A stretch of DNA of 27,962 bases from Bacteroidia bacterium (GCA_030539475.1 JAUNRY010000004.1:1-27962); one strand, 5' to 3'; positions 5,169 to 14,700 are shown, counted from the stretch's first letter. Translations and numbers: made by a program. The notes: generated by a model not told the origin, from the letters alone.

Positions 5169-7432
5169 AGGGTGCTTTTGGGCAACTTGGCCTCTTCCGT
5201 ATTTTTGCGTACGGTTTGTATCATGTTTCGTTGCGACTTCATGAGATTAACCGACTGCAGTGCAATGTTTTTGGTTTCATTCAGTATGTTCATGAACAAA
5301 ATGCTGTTGCGCGTGCTGTTTTCGCGCGCCTTTACACGTTTGATTTGCTTTTTGGTCAGCCTGGCGCACATTTCCAGAATAAAGTCGCGCAAGGTGGTAA
5401 CTTCGGTAAACCTGGAATAATCTTTCTTGTCCATTATTTGGATGAAAGTTTCGTATAATTTCACAACATTTTTGCTGAGTTCTTCCAAGTCGGCCTCCTG
5501 CTCGTCGTTGAAACCCTTGTGGTTGTTCTCTATGTACAACAAACTGTCCGATGTGATTACCCGCAACGCTTTCGTAATTTCGTACGTATAATCCACAATT
5601 TGCACGTATTCTTGCTCAATATCCAGCTCTTTCAGCGAAATTGACTGAATGGTGGGAACTACCTCGTAGGTGCGTTTATCTTTGTACTTTCTGTATAGGA
5701 TGTCGGCTCTTAACGCACTTTTTCGCAATAAACTGCGGTTTTCGTCCTTGATGCCTTTGATGTTTTTGTGGTAAATATCAAGCATCGATTTTATAGACTC
5801 CCGCACTTCGGTGGTTGAGGTCTGCACAACTCCCGACTCGTCGGCCAGTATAAGGGCATGCGCCGCTTCGGCCGATTTGCGTTTTTTGTGGAATTTTGAA
5901 GATTTGTAGAGCAGGAAAATAACCAGCGCCACCATAACAAAAACCGCAACTTTTCCACCCCATGCAAGTATTGTAGCTACCACGCCGGCAACCGTGAAGG
6001 CTACAATGGCCGTTATGAACCATCCGCCGATAACGGTTAGTACGCCCGTGATGCGGTAAACGGCGCTTTCGCGTCCCCAGGCGCGGTCGGCAAGCGAAGT
6101 ACCCATTGCTACCATAAATGTTACATAGGTGGTGGAAAGCGGTAGTTTCAGCGATGTTCCCAGCGAGATAAGCATGGCGGCAATTGTGAGGTTTACCGAG
6201 GCGCGGATTAAGTCGAACGAAACACCGGTTGATGAATCGTCTTCTTCGGGCAGCACAAACCGGCTGTTTATTTTGTTTCGCATCGATGCCGTTACCAGCT
6301 TGTTTACCGCTTTATTTGTATCTACTCCCCAGCGAACGATTGAGCGGGACAAGGGTGTGGATGAAAATCTTTCTAATCCGGTGCCCTGGCGTCCCAAATT
6401 AACTTCGGTTTCAGTAACCGATTTTGCTTTTTTGGAGAACCACAAAGCTGCTACCATTACTAGGCCGGCAAGGAGAAGCAATTTGATATCCGCTTTCACC
6501 GGCCCGCCCAATGCGCCCATAAACAGCGTGTCGATGGACACTCCGGTAGCGGCAGCGGCGCTTGCACTTTTGTAAGCATCCAGTCCGGCCAAGGGAACGC
6601 CAATGAAATTTACGAGGTCGTTGCTCGCAAAGGCCAATGCCAGTGCCATGGTTCCCGCTAACACAATGATTTTAAGAATATTTATCCGGAAAGCAAATTG
6701 AAACAATGCCATAATCACAGTCCAGCCGGCAAACGTTATCAAAAGCGATTTAGCCATATCGGCTTCAACCATTTCCAAAAAACCGGTTACCATAAAAGGG
6801 CTGCCTCTCAGTCCTTTAAATACGATAAAATAGGTCATTGCCGTAAGGGCAAATCCGCACCATATCGCACCTAAGTATTGAAACGATTTTTTATACTTGA
6901 ACGAAAAAATTGTCCGCGTTACAAACATCACCAGGCTACCCACCACGAAAGCGATAGCTATGGAAATAAAAATTCCGGAAATAATGGCTAATGCCTTTCC
7001 CGAATTGATGTATTGAACCAAATCGCCGCCGTTTGCCTGCCAAATGCTGAAAAGCGCCACGGCCACCGCTGCTCCGAGTAATTCGAAAACGAGCGAAACG
7101 GTTGTTGATGTGGGCAAGCCAAGCGAATTGAAGACATCGAGCAGAATTACGTCGGTGAGCATAACGGCGAGAAACAACACCATTATGTTGGGAAAGGTGA
7201 ACATTTCGGGGTGAAAAACTCCGCTTCGGGCAATTTCCATCATGCCGCTCGAAAACAACGTGCCGAGCATAACGCCCACCGAAGCCACGGTGAGAATAAC
7301 CCACAGCGGAGCCACTTTTGAACCAATGCTTGAATTGAGAAAGTTCACGGCGTCGTTAGCAACGCCCACGGTTAGGTCAAGTACTGCAAATCCCAACAGT
7401 ATGACTACAATAATTAGATAAATTGGATCCAT
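5165..7432 (-). CDS. PiT-family inorganic phosphate transporter with fused cytoplasmic helical domain
   Basis: A 755-residue membrane protein related to PitA, moving phosphate into the cell with protons or sodium. The two PiT repeats each show the Asn-Asp signature: VGVANDAVNF (N26-D27) and ALAFASNDLVNF (N271-D272). Each also has the paired PTSTT/PLSTT segment (LPTSTTVSL near 107 and LPLSTTYVTF near 431). Roughly ten to twelve hydrophobic segments lie before residue 510. Residues about 515-755 are charged, helical and cytoplasmic, resembling the PhoU/DUF47 type of regulator that is often a separate gene next to Pit. Here it is fused, which suggests built-in control of the transporter. A central charged loop (about 333-408) separates the repeats. 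The gene ends tail to tail with the methyltransferase and has a Pho-box-like array upstream. Confidence 0.93.
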   Translation of the reverse strand: MDPIYLIIVVILLGFAVLDLTVGVANDAVNFLNSSIGSKVAPLWVILTVASVGVMLGTLFSSGMMEIARSGVFHPEMFTFPNIMVLFLAVMLTDVILLDVFNSLGLPTSTTVSLVFELLGAAVAVALFSIWQANGGDLVQYINSGKALAIISGIFISIAIAFVVGSLVMFVTRTIFSFKYKKSFQYLGAIWCGFALTAMTYFIVFKGLRGSPFMVTGFLEMVEADMAKSLLITFAGWTVIMALFQFAFRINILKIIVLAGTMALALAFASNDLVNFIGVPLAGLDAYKSASAAAATGVSIDTLFMGALGGPVKADIKLLLLAGLVMVAALWFSKKAKSVTETEVNLGRQGTGLERFSSTPLSRSIVRWGVDTNKAVNKLVTASMRNKINSRFVLPEEDDSSTGVSFDLIRASVNLTIAAMLISLGTSLKLPLSTTYVTFMVAMGTSLADRAWGRESAVYRITGVLTVIGGWFITAIVAFTVAGVVATILAWGGKVAVFVMVALVIFLLYKSSKFHKKRKSAEAAHALILADESGVVQTSTTEVRESIKSMLDIYHKNIKGIKDENRSLLRKSALRADILYRKYKDKRTYEVVPTIQSISLKELDIEQEYVQIVDYTYEITKALRVITSDSLLYIENNHKGFNDEQEADLEELSKNVVKLYETFIQIMDKKDYSRFTEVTTLRDFILEMCARLTKKQIKRVKARENSTRNSILFMNILNETKNIALQSVNLMKSQRNMIQTVRKNTEEAKLPKSTL

Positions 7433-7493
7433 GAAAATTTTGTTTTGACAACTTTTTGAAGCAAAATATCAATGACTTTTTTTTAATAGCACA

Positions 7494-7501
7494 CAAAATT
7501 A
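7494..7501 (-). promoter_or_regulatory. Alternative -7 box for the phosphate transporter
   Basis: On the minus strand this reads TAATTTTG, an exact TAnnTTTG match 62 nt upstream of the ATG. No TTTG lies at the proper distance upstream, so it may be a second start site or chance. Confidence 0.3.
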
Positions 7502-7536
7502 ATGAAAGATTTCCTTAATAACCTAAAAAACGAACC

Positions 7537-7588
7537 CAAATTGTATTTCAAGTAAAAAACTTAACAAAAATGTAACAATTCTGTAACC
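7537..7588 (-). promoter_or_regulatory. Pho-box-like triple direct repeat and -7 box upstream of the phosphate transporter
   Basis: On the plus strand three similar units recur exactly every 11 bp: CTTAAC (7560-7565), TGTAAC (7571-7576) and TGTAAC (7582-7587), with spacers AAAAA and AATTC. This geometry is that of Pho boxes bound by PhoB/PhoP-type regulators, and the unit resembles the TTAACA-like words known from Bacillus and cyanobacteria. On the minus strand TACAATTTG (7545-7537) lies 14 nt downstream of the array; it is a -7-like box with one extra base. The array therefore covers where the -33 element would be, as expected for an activator-dependent promoter. The sequence is read directly; regulator identity is inferred. 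Confidence 0.55.
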
Positions 7589-7611
7589 GAAGAGGTTGAT
7601 AGATGCTGCGC

Positions 7612-7640
7612 CCCGTCCGGCCGATTACCGGCCTGACGGG
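7612..7640. repeat. GC-rich hairpin downstream of the TlpA operon
   Basis: CCCGTC (7612-7617) pairs with GACGGG (7635-7640), then a C/T mismatch, then GGCCG (7619-7623) pairs with CGGCC (7629-7633) around an ATTAC loop. It lies 140 nt beyond the TlpA stop on the minus strand and has no T-run on either side, so it is more likely an RNA-processing or repeat structure than an intrinsic terminator. Confidence 0.45.
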
Positions 7641-7657
7641 TGTTGATTTGGTTGTTT

Positions 7658-7676
7658 GCTATTGGGCATTGGCTGG
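7658..7676 (-). repeat. Segment related to the thrS-infC intergenic repeat
   Basis: GCTATTGGGCATTGGCTGG matches the reverse complement of the 535-553 region (GCTATTGGCTATTGGCGG-like, read from the infC side) at about 16 of 19 positions. This suggests a degenerate dispersed repeat family with GCCAATA heptads. The match is short and the relation tentative. Confidence 0.35.
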
Positions 7677-7779
7677 CAGGAAAGCACGGTGGCCACCAAG
7701 AAGTTGAAGCATACCCCGGCCGTGGCTCTGAGAGTTGAAGTGCTTTCGGTTCAAAAGCGATTAAGAATATGAGCGGAAA

Positions 7780-8949
7780 TTACTTTAAATGCTCTGCCAC
7801 TGTGTTGTAAATAGCTTCGCCCCGAAGTCCTTTTGCCAGGATAATGCCCTGCGGATCTACCAGCAAAATTTCGGGAATACCGATAATGCTGTACCGTTTC
7901 ATTGTTTTGCTGATGTCTTCTTTTCGCAGCATAAGGTGTTCCCAATGGGCGCCGTCTTCTTCAATGGCTTTCAGCCAGTCATTTTTTTCGAAATCGGAAG
8001 AAACTCCCAATACGGTGAAGTTTTTATCCTTGAATTGGTTGTAGGCTTTAGCCAGATAGGGTGTTTCCAACCGGCACCAACTGCAGCCGGAACTCCAGAA
8101 ATCAACAATCACGTATTTTCCTTTTAAATCGTTTAAAGTGAATTTGTTGTCATTGCTGTCCAGCCCTTCTATTTCAGGCGCCTGGTGTCCCACGGCGCTT
8201 TGCTCCAATTGCGTAAGCCGGTTTTCTATTTTGGAGAAATAGGCGCTTTGTTTTGCTTCGTTGTCGTAGTTTTGAAGCGCCCGGCGGACGGTATTTATTT
8301 CATCGAGCGTGGTAAGGGTGGTGTTTTGAAAACGATAGGTGTAGTAAAGATAAAGCCCCAACAGAGTGCCTTGGCTGTTTTCTATCTGCTTTTCCAGCCA
8401 CTCGTCTGTTTGTTGCGCGGCGTTATCGTAATAAGGGATGGAATAGTCTTTTATGCGGCGCATCTCGGCGGTGTCGTTGCGGTCTCTTGCAGCAAAGAAA
8501 AGCCGGTCGAGTGAATCAATTGTTTTCCGGTTGCCCACCTCGTACAGTTCTCCGGTGAACGCCTCAAAGCGCTCTCCTACCGGTGAATTGTTAACCGATA
8601 TCAGGAGGGGGCGTCCCGATTCGTGGGACACGCTTATGCTGTTCTTTGTTTTACTGAGAAACAGGTACGCGCCCTCATCGAAAGTCTGCGACAACCGGTT
8701 ATCGCCGTAGGGGGAGAGGAAATACACCTGGGTTTGCAGCGAATCGTTTGCGTATGAAAACTTGTTGTCTGTTACAGGTATCGAGTCTATTAACTGCATG
8801 TAACCATACTGTTCATTAATTACTTCGAAGAGGTATAAACGGCTAATATCTCCTTTTTCAACATCGCCTTCCAGCGTAAATTCAGAAGTTTTTTGTGTGC
8901 AGGCAACAAGAGCGATTGCGGCGAAGAATAAAATCAGCGTTTTGTTCAT
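7780..8949 (-). CDS. TlpA-like thiol-disulfide oxidoreductase lipoprotein (CSWC active site)
   Basis: A 389-residue lipoprotein: signal peptide with lipobox LVAC (lipidated Cys17), an N-terminal beta-rich DUF4369-like region (about 20-120), a helical middle part, and a C-terminal TlpA/AhpC-type thioredoxin domain (about 250-389). The active site is Cys289-Ser-Trp-Cys292 in FWSSGCSWCRLETP. The Trp normally just before the first Cys is Gly here. The cis-Pro loop is GIPEILLVD. It is likely anchored in the envelope and handles disulfides in the periplasm. ATG 8949 is chosen: it starts the signal peptide, whereas the in-frame codon at 8958 is TTG. The gene is last in the susC-susD-tlpA-tlpA block, 11 nt after its neighbour, so it is almost certainly co-transcribed. 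Confidence 0.88.
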   Translation of the reverse strand: MNKTLILFFAAIALVACTQKTSEFTLEGDVEKGDISRLYLFEVINEQYGYMQLIDSIPVTDNKFSYANDSLQTQVYFLSPYGDNRLSQTFDEGAYLFLSKTKNSISVSHESGRPLLISVNNSPVGERFEAFTGELYEVGNRKTIDSLDRLFFAARDRNDTAEMRRIKDYSIPYYDNAAQQTDEWLEKQIENSQGTLLGLYLYYTYRFQNTTLTTLDEINTVRRALQNYDNEAKQSAYFSKIENRLTQLEQSAVGHQAPEIEGLDSNDNKFTLNDLKGKYVIVDFWSSGCSWCRLETPYLAKAYNQFKDKNFTVLGVSSDFEKNDWLKAIEEDGAHWEHLMLRKEDISKTMKRYSIIGIPEILLVDPQGIILAKGLRGEAIYNTVAEHLK

Positions 8950-8960
8950 TTTTTTCAAAT

Positions 8961-10322
8961 TTATTTTAGTAATTGGTTTATTTGCACCTCAATTTCTTTT
9001 TCCGATGGGCGGGCTGCCGATGCGTAGGCGATGTTAAAATCGGAATCGATTAGTATGAATCTCGGTATGCCTGTAATGCTCCATCCTTCGATAAGTGCAT
9101 TGTCTTTTGAGAAATATTGAGGGAGTTCTTTTTGATGTTGGTTCAGGAATTGGCTCCAGAGTTGTTTTTCGTTGTCGATAGAGATAGACAGAAAAGCAAT
9201 GTTGCTGCCGCTGTATTTTTTCGCAAGGCTTTCAAACACGGGCGATTCTTTTAGACACGGAGCACACCAGGTTGCCCAAATGTCGAGATACAGCGCCTGT
9301 CCCTTAAAACTGCTGAGCATTCGTTTGTTGCCTTCGCGGTCTTCCATCTCAAAATCTATGGCGGGTTTTCCGGAGAACAATTTGCTTTTCTGCTCTATCT
9401 TATACATTAACTCGTTGGCGAAGTCCTCGTTTTTTAGCTGCTTTGCAAACAAAGCCAAGGCTTCGATTTCTTCGGGTGTTTCGTTTTCGTTGGAAGGAGG
9501 GTATTCATTGATAATGGCCAGCAACTCCTTTGTACGTTCGGATAGCGTAATGTCTTTGAAATACAGCTCGTTGAGTGTGCTGTCGGCCTTAAACGATAAA
9601 ACATGCCTCACGGCTGCTACATTCAGCATTTCCGGATCGTTAATCTCGTTGAGCAACGGTTTTACGTCCGAAGTAAGGAGGTTATAAAAAACAGCTTGTT
9701 CGGGAATTTCTATATCCGTTTCTCCAACCTGTTTCAGGTAATTGGCATACGGAATAAAACTGAGGTAGCTGTTTATTTTGTCGGCATTGATGCGGGCTTC
9801 TTCCAATTTTTTAAATGCATCGGATACGCCGGAGAGATTCTTCAACTGCAATAACCGCTGTGTGGCCAGGCTATCGATTGTTTTTTTGGTTTCATCGAAA
9901 TTTGACCGGATGTTGTCTCCCGATTCTATAAAAGAACCGGCTTGCAGGAAAAGGCGGTCTTTCATATACATGTTTGCCTCTTCTCCTATTCCGGAGAATG
10001 TGGACTGCGTGTTGTCTTCGGAAATGTTCATTTCGATGTTGTCGCCCGGTGTGAGGTACAACGTGTTGCGCCTGAGGTTGTAATATGCCGGTTCCGTGAG
10101 GACGAATGTGGTATCGAAATATCCTTCGTTGTTTACCTTGAGCGCGATATCCCGGCTGTTGCCAATGGCCGATGCAGCGCCATCAAACGAAAGATTCACT
10201 TCTCTGTTTTCGGCGCTTTCGATGTATCCTCTGATTCTTACTTCGTTTTGCTGCTCGTTGTTTGAACCGGTACACGAAAAAAGAAGCAATCCAGCTAATA
10301 ATATTAAGTGGTTGTATTTCAT
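8961..10322 (-). CDS. TlpA-like thiol-disulfide oxidoreductase lipoprotein (CAPC active site)
   Basis: A 453-residue lipoprotein: signal peptide with lipobox LFSC, an N-terminal DUF4369-like beta domain (RIRGYIES...VNLSFDG, about 28-125), a long helical linker (about 130-310), and a C-terminal thioredoxin domain. The active site Cys353-Ala-Pro-Cys356 lies in DIWATWCAPCLKESP, with the cis-Pro loop in TGIPRFILID. It is expected to reduce or exchange disulfides at the outer face of the inner membrane or the inner face of the outer membrane. The ATG at 10322 is chosen since it begins the signal peptide. The open frame runs further upstream, to 10484, only by overlapping susD. It lies 31 nt after susD and 11 nt before the second TlpA gene. 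Its substrate is unknown; the context suggests a role with cargo of the SusCD transporter. Confidence 0.9.
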   Translation of the reverse strand: MKYNHLILLAGLLLFSCTGSNNEQQNEVRIRGYIESAENREVNLSFDGAASAIGNSRDIALKVNNEGYFDTTFVLTEPAYYNLRRNTLYLTPGDNIEMNISEDNTQSTFSGIGEEANMYMKDRLFLQAGSFIESGDNIRSNFDETKKTIDSLATQRLLQLKNLSGVSDAFKKLEEARINADKINSYLSFIPYANYLKQVGETDIEIPEQAVFYNLLTSDVKPLLNEINDPEMLNVAAVRHVLSFKADSTLNELYFKDITLSERTKELLAIINEYPPSNENETPEEIEALALFAKQLKNEDFANELMYKIEQKSKLFSGKPAIDFEMEDREGNKRMLSSFKGQALYLDIWATWCAPCLKESPVFESLAKKYSGSNIAFLSISIDNEKQLWSQFLNQHQKELPQYFSKDNALIEGWSITGIPRFILIDSDFNIAYASAARPSEKEIEVQINQLLK

Positions 10323-10353
10323 CTTCTTGTATGTTTGTTGATTGAAAAACAAC

Positions 10354-11754
10354 TTACCTGATATTGGGTTCCATGTCCGGATTAAAGCGCAATACTTTTG
10401 CCGGAATGGGTAGCACGTATCGCGGATCGTTGGGCGGCAGCGTGTAAGTTTGCCCTTCCGCCACGCGAGTGATGGTTTTGGCAAAACGCGGCTCTTTGTT
10501 CAGCCGTTTCAGGTCGATAAGGCGTGTACAGCCAATCATGGTGAGTTCGCGGCGGCGTTCTTCGAGTACCTGCACAAGCGCTTCGTCGTTTGAAGCGGCT
10601 GAGAGTGGCGTGTTGTCTTCAATGCGGTGGTCGCGTAATTGGTTTATAAGCGTCATTGCGCGGTCTTTCGATCCGATGCGGGCTTCGCATTCGGCGGCAA
10701 TTAAGTACATTTCCGGAGTCGACATGGCCATGTTGGCATACAGATAGGGCATCCAAAGATAGTGCTCGTTGGGAATTCCGAAAGGTTCATTGCTGAAATA
10801 AAGCTTGAAGCGCTGGTCATTTTCATCGAAAAGCTGAAGCAAATCATCCGATCCGAAAACCTCGGCGCTTATACCAAATACCCACGGCGCCAGCCTGATG
10901 TAGATATTTTCGTTGTTATCGCTGCTTTCCGGAACATTCAGGCGGCCTATTGCCTGATAGGGGTCAACCACCTCATAATCGCCTAAATTAAGGAGGTAAT
11001 CGTTTTGTTTTAACGATTGGTTGGCGTAGTTCAAAGCTTCGCTATAATTGCCCATATACAAGTACATGCGCGCCAGCATTCCCAGACCCACCGGTTTTGA
11101 CGCGCGAAAAGCGTTCAGTTTGGGTCGGGCGGGCAGGTATTTTTCGGCCTCTTTCAAGTCTTCCTGAATTTGGTCGTATACTTCCTGAACGGTTGCGCGG
11201 GTAAGGTTTTCGCGGTTGATGTCTTCATCCAGAATGAGCGGTACGCCGGGGTCGGTAGCGGCCGTTTGCGGATCGTAATGTTTGGCATACGCATTCACGA
11301 GGGTGAGGTATTCAAACGCGCGCCCCATTAATGCTTCTGCTCTAATGGATTGCTTTTCCTGCAGGGTTGCTTCGGTTGCTTCGAGAATGTGTTGAATAAT
11401 TACGTTGTAATAATACAGCCGGTTGTATGAATATGTCCAAAGCCCGTCTTCCTCGGCATCGCCAAATACTTCGGACTGGAATGTGTAAAGATTGGCTGTT
11501 GCTCTGTCGGCAAAATCCAGGCCGGGTGTATAATCGTCGGCCGCCTCATCGGGCAGAAAAGCATCGTCTGTTAAAAAAACGGGATACGATTCCGATGCTT
11601 TCTGCAATTGTGCATAATTCAGCAATCCTTCGTATTCAGCCGCTGTGCGGGGGATGAGAATTCCTTTGGGTTGAATATCTAAGAAGTTGTTACACGAAGC
11701 GAGGCATAGCGCAAACGCAAAAATAACGGTTGATAATCTTATTGTTGTTTTCAT
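10354..11754 (-). CDS. SusD/RagB-family nutrient-binding outer-membrane lipoprotein
   Basis: A 466-residue surface lipoprotein that binds the nutrient and acts as lid of the SusC barrel. Signal peptide with lipobox LASC (Cys21), directly followed by NNFLDIQPKG, a hallmark of SusD-like starts. The helical TPR region includes EALMGRAFEYLTLVNAYAKHY and ARMYLYMGNYSEALNYANQSL. The C-terminal half has ERRRELTMIGCTRLIDLKRLN, the typical SusD C-terminal motif, and ends in LRFNPDMEPNIR. It is 15 nt after susC in the same transcript. A SusD of this rather short length without nearby polysaccharide enzymes fits a peptide- or small-ligand-type system, but the ligand cannot be read from sequence. Confidence 0.94.
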   Translation of the reverse strand: MKTTIRLSTVIFAFALCLASCNNFLDIQPKGILIPRTAAEYEGLLNYAQLQKASESYPVFLTDDAFLPDEAADDYTPGLDFADRATANLYTFQSEVFGDAEEDGLWTYSYNRLYYYNVIIQHILEATEATLQEKQSIRAEALMGRAFEYLTLVNAYAKHYDPQTAATDPGVPLILDEDINRENLTRATVQEVYDQIQEDLKEAEKYLPARPKLNAFRASKPVGLGMLARMYLYMGNYSEALNYANQSLKQNDYLLNLGDYEVVDPYQAIGRLNVPESSDNNENIYIRLAPWVFGISAEVFGSDDLLQLFDENDQRFKLYFSNEPFGIPNEHYLWMPYLYANMAMSTPEMYLIAAECEARIGSKDRAMTLINQLRDHRIEDNTPLSAASNDEALVQVLEERRRELTMIGCTRLIDLKRLNKEPRFAKTITRVAEGQTYTLPPNDPRYVLPIPAKVLRFNPDMEPNIR

Positions 11755-11769
11755 TGTTCATTCTGATTT

Positions 11770-14700
11770 TTAAAAGTTTGCGGAAATACCCACCGTAAAT
11801 GTTGTGGGTGTGGGAAATGTTCTGGTACCCCATCCGTACATTCTTGTGCTCATTGTTTCGGGATCCAGCTTTTTGTTGTTGGCGCGCCAAACAGTCCATG
11901 GATTTTGAATTTGGAGCATCAGTGCCAACGACTCCATCCCGGCTCCGGCTATACTGCTCTTGTCGAAATTGTAGGTGAGCGCCACATCACGCAATCTCAC
12001 AAAACCGGCATTCACCACGTGCTTATCGGCAGCATGCCACTGATGCTGATCTTCAGTATATAGAGAGACGCCGGTGAACGCGGGTGAAACGTTTTCGCGT
12101 TCTTCATCTCCCGGTTGCCGCCATACATTCAGAATTTCGCGGTTGATATTTGTTGTGGGCGCTTTGGAAAGGTAAGGGGCTGCTTCTGCCCGCATCACGT
12201 GCCCGCCGTAATAAACAAACATGAGCGAGAGATCGATGTTTTTATAACTCAACCGGTTGGTGAGCGCGCCGGTGTATTTGGGCACATTTGTTCCCGAAAA
12301 CGTAAGCGCGTCTATGGAGCCGATGTAGCTACTTACTTCGTTTTCGCTGTTGTAGTATCCCGGGCTGCCATCCTGGGGTGACAATCCGGCGAAGCGGTAA
12401 CTGAAAATTGCTCCGGCCGGATATCCTTTTGCAGAAGTATCTCCTCCGGTGTAATCGAAGACGTTTACGTTGGAGTCATCCACATCGATGAGTTTGTTTT
12501 TGTTGTAACTGAAATTGAACGATGTTTCCCACTGGAACGATGGCGTAACAATGTTGCTGCTGTTCACATTCAATTCAATGCCCCGGTTATACATGGAACC
12601 GTAGTTGAGTAACAACTGATCCCAGCCGAGGGTTGGGTCGGCATCTCTGTAAGCCAATAAATCGGTGGTGTGTTTGTAATAATAATCGATGCTGCCGTCC
12701 ACCCGGTTTGTGAATGCAAAATCCAGCCCAAGGTTGGTTGTAGCCGTTTTTTCCCAACGAAGTGAAGGGTTGGGCGGGTTGCTGATTTCTGAACCGAAAT
12801 CGTTTACCCACGAGTTGTGTTCGGCAGAATACAGGGTAAGGTAGGGGCCTGCCTCTTTTGGCACATTTCCACCGATACCATAAGTCAGGCGCAGGTTTAG
12901 CCTGTTCAACCATCCGGTTGCGGCGCTCATAAAGGTTTCTCGCGCCATATCCCAACTTGCTCCTAACGACCACAGAGGGCGGTATTGAAATTTGGGATCC
13001 GTACCGAAAAGATTGGATTGATCCACGCGGATACTGCCCGTGATGTTGTACTTGTCATCGTATGTATAAGATGCATTGCCGTAGAAAGATACATAGCGGT
13101 CTTCGATATGATACAGGGAATTGTTTCCCGTGTACACGTAGTTGAAACTTCCGCCCAATGACTCTGTGCCTGAAATCGGCGAAAGAATTAACGGATTGAT
13201 GGGTTTAAAACCTAAACTATTGTCATCGTATCCCATGTAATGGGCGTTTGTGTATGTCTCTTTCACCAGGCGGCGTTCTGCTCCCGCCAAGGCGGTAATG
13301 TAATGCTTGTCAAGCTCTTTTTGGTAATTCAATTGCGTTCTAAACGTGTAGGAATGGCTGTCGCCGCGGGTTTCACGCAGTTGTCCTCCTTCGGGAACAT
13401 TCAGCGTCAATGATTGTGAGGCCTCGTTGTATTGTGCCGCTTCGTTTATCATGTTGCGCACCGTGTAGGAATCTTTGCTGTAGAGCCTGCGGTTCTTGTA
13501 GGATGAATTTTCGGTCTGATATTTCACGGCAAGATTTAAGCCTTCCTGCAATTTAAAGTTTAGCCCGAAATGAACGCGGTAATAATTGTCTCTGTTCATG
13601 TAATTTTCTTCCGCCCGGTTGCGGATAGGACTGTATGTTTCGTCTTTTAACCCAATGGATTTCAGCCTGTCTAACTCTTGTTGCGACTTGCTTTGGGGCA
13701 GATTGAGCGGATTGCCGCTTTCATCGCGAAGCATGAAGTATGACGGATAAGTCCTGTACATGGAAAGGGCGTTGCCCATACCGCTGTCGCCGCTGTCTTT
13801 GGTGAAACTTCCGGCTACACCCAAATCTGCGTTTAGCCAGCTGAAAAACTCCATGTCGTTGCGCAAGGTAAAGCCAAGCCTTTCGTTGTGTGTGTATTTT
13901 GAATTGCCTTTATTTCCGGTATAATTCACGCTGACTATGTAGCGGTTTCTGTTGTTTCCGCCGGCCAACGACAGGTTGTGCTGTTGTAAAGCGCCTGTTC
14001 GCAGATAAAAATCTTTTATTTGCGCCCGGTTGTCTAAGGCACTGTAACGACTGATTCCCTGCGCCAGCTCGCTGTCCGATATTAATTGGCTTTTGTGTTT
14101 AAACAGCAGCTCTTCCACCGGATTTAACGCGTAGCGCGGGTTGAGGTTTTCGTATTCGCGCCGCTCGACCCCGAAGCCGTAAACTTGTAATGCAACCAAC
14201 TCCTCGCTGTTCATCAGGTTCAGGTATTCAAAATCGGGAGTGGGGGTTAGCTTGATGCTTCCGTTGTACGATACGCGCGTTTTGCCGTCGAGTGAACCCT
14301 CGCGTGTGCTTATCACTATTACTCCGTTGGCGGCTCGGGCTCCGTAGATGGATGCTGCCGCGGCATCTTTCAGTATGGTGATATTCTGAATAATAGAAGG
14401 GTTTATGCTTTGTATATTTCCTTCGAAAGGCATTCCGTCAACAACAATGAGCGGTTCGCTTCCGCCTCGCAATGAGGTAATTCCGCGAATGGAAATATTG
14501 TTTCCTTGTTGAACCAAACCGGCTACCTGCCCCTCAAGACGAGAAATAATATCGGTTTGCATTTTATCTTTCAATGTGGATGGGCTTATCACGGCAAATG
14601 CACCGGTAGCACGTTCTCTGGATATGGTCTGATAGCCGGTAACGATGAGCTCTTCCAGTTGTTGAACGTCTTCTTGCATGATGATATTCAACACATTTCT

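Larger units (their letters stand above)
7433..7779. other. Intergenic region between the phosphate transporter and the TlpA operon
   Basis: This 347-nt stretch has no credible coding frame. The part next to the transporter (7433-7590) is AT-rich and holds its promoter candidates and the Pho-box-like repeats. The part after the TlpA gene (7600-7750) is GC-richer and holds a hairpin (7612-7640), a segment related to the thrS-infC repeat (7658-7676), the palindrome GGTGGCCACC (7688-7697) and an 8-bp inverted repeat, GAAAGCAC (7680-7687) with GTGCTTTC (7740-7747). Confidence 0.7.

Noticed and set aside
7751..7945. 64-codon minus-strand frame running from the CSWC-type TlpA gene into the intergenic gap
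   Set aside because: It lies mostly within the TlpA gene in another frame, and its R/H/Q-rich translation shows no domain.
8950..8958. TTG start three codons upstream for the CSWC-type TlpA protein
   Set aside because: The ATG at 8949 starts a normal lipoprotein signal peptide and keeps an 11-nt gap to the upstream gene.
10323..10484. N-terminal extension of the CAPC-type TlpA protein
   Set aside because: It would overlap the end of susD and place the signal peptide and lipobox in the middle of the protein; ATG 10322 is preferred.
11690..11899. Small minus-strand frame bridging susC and susD
   Set aside because: It overlaps both genes in another frame and has no signal or domain.
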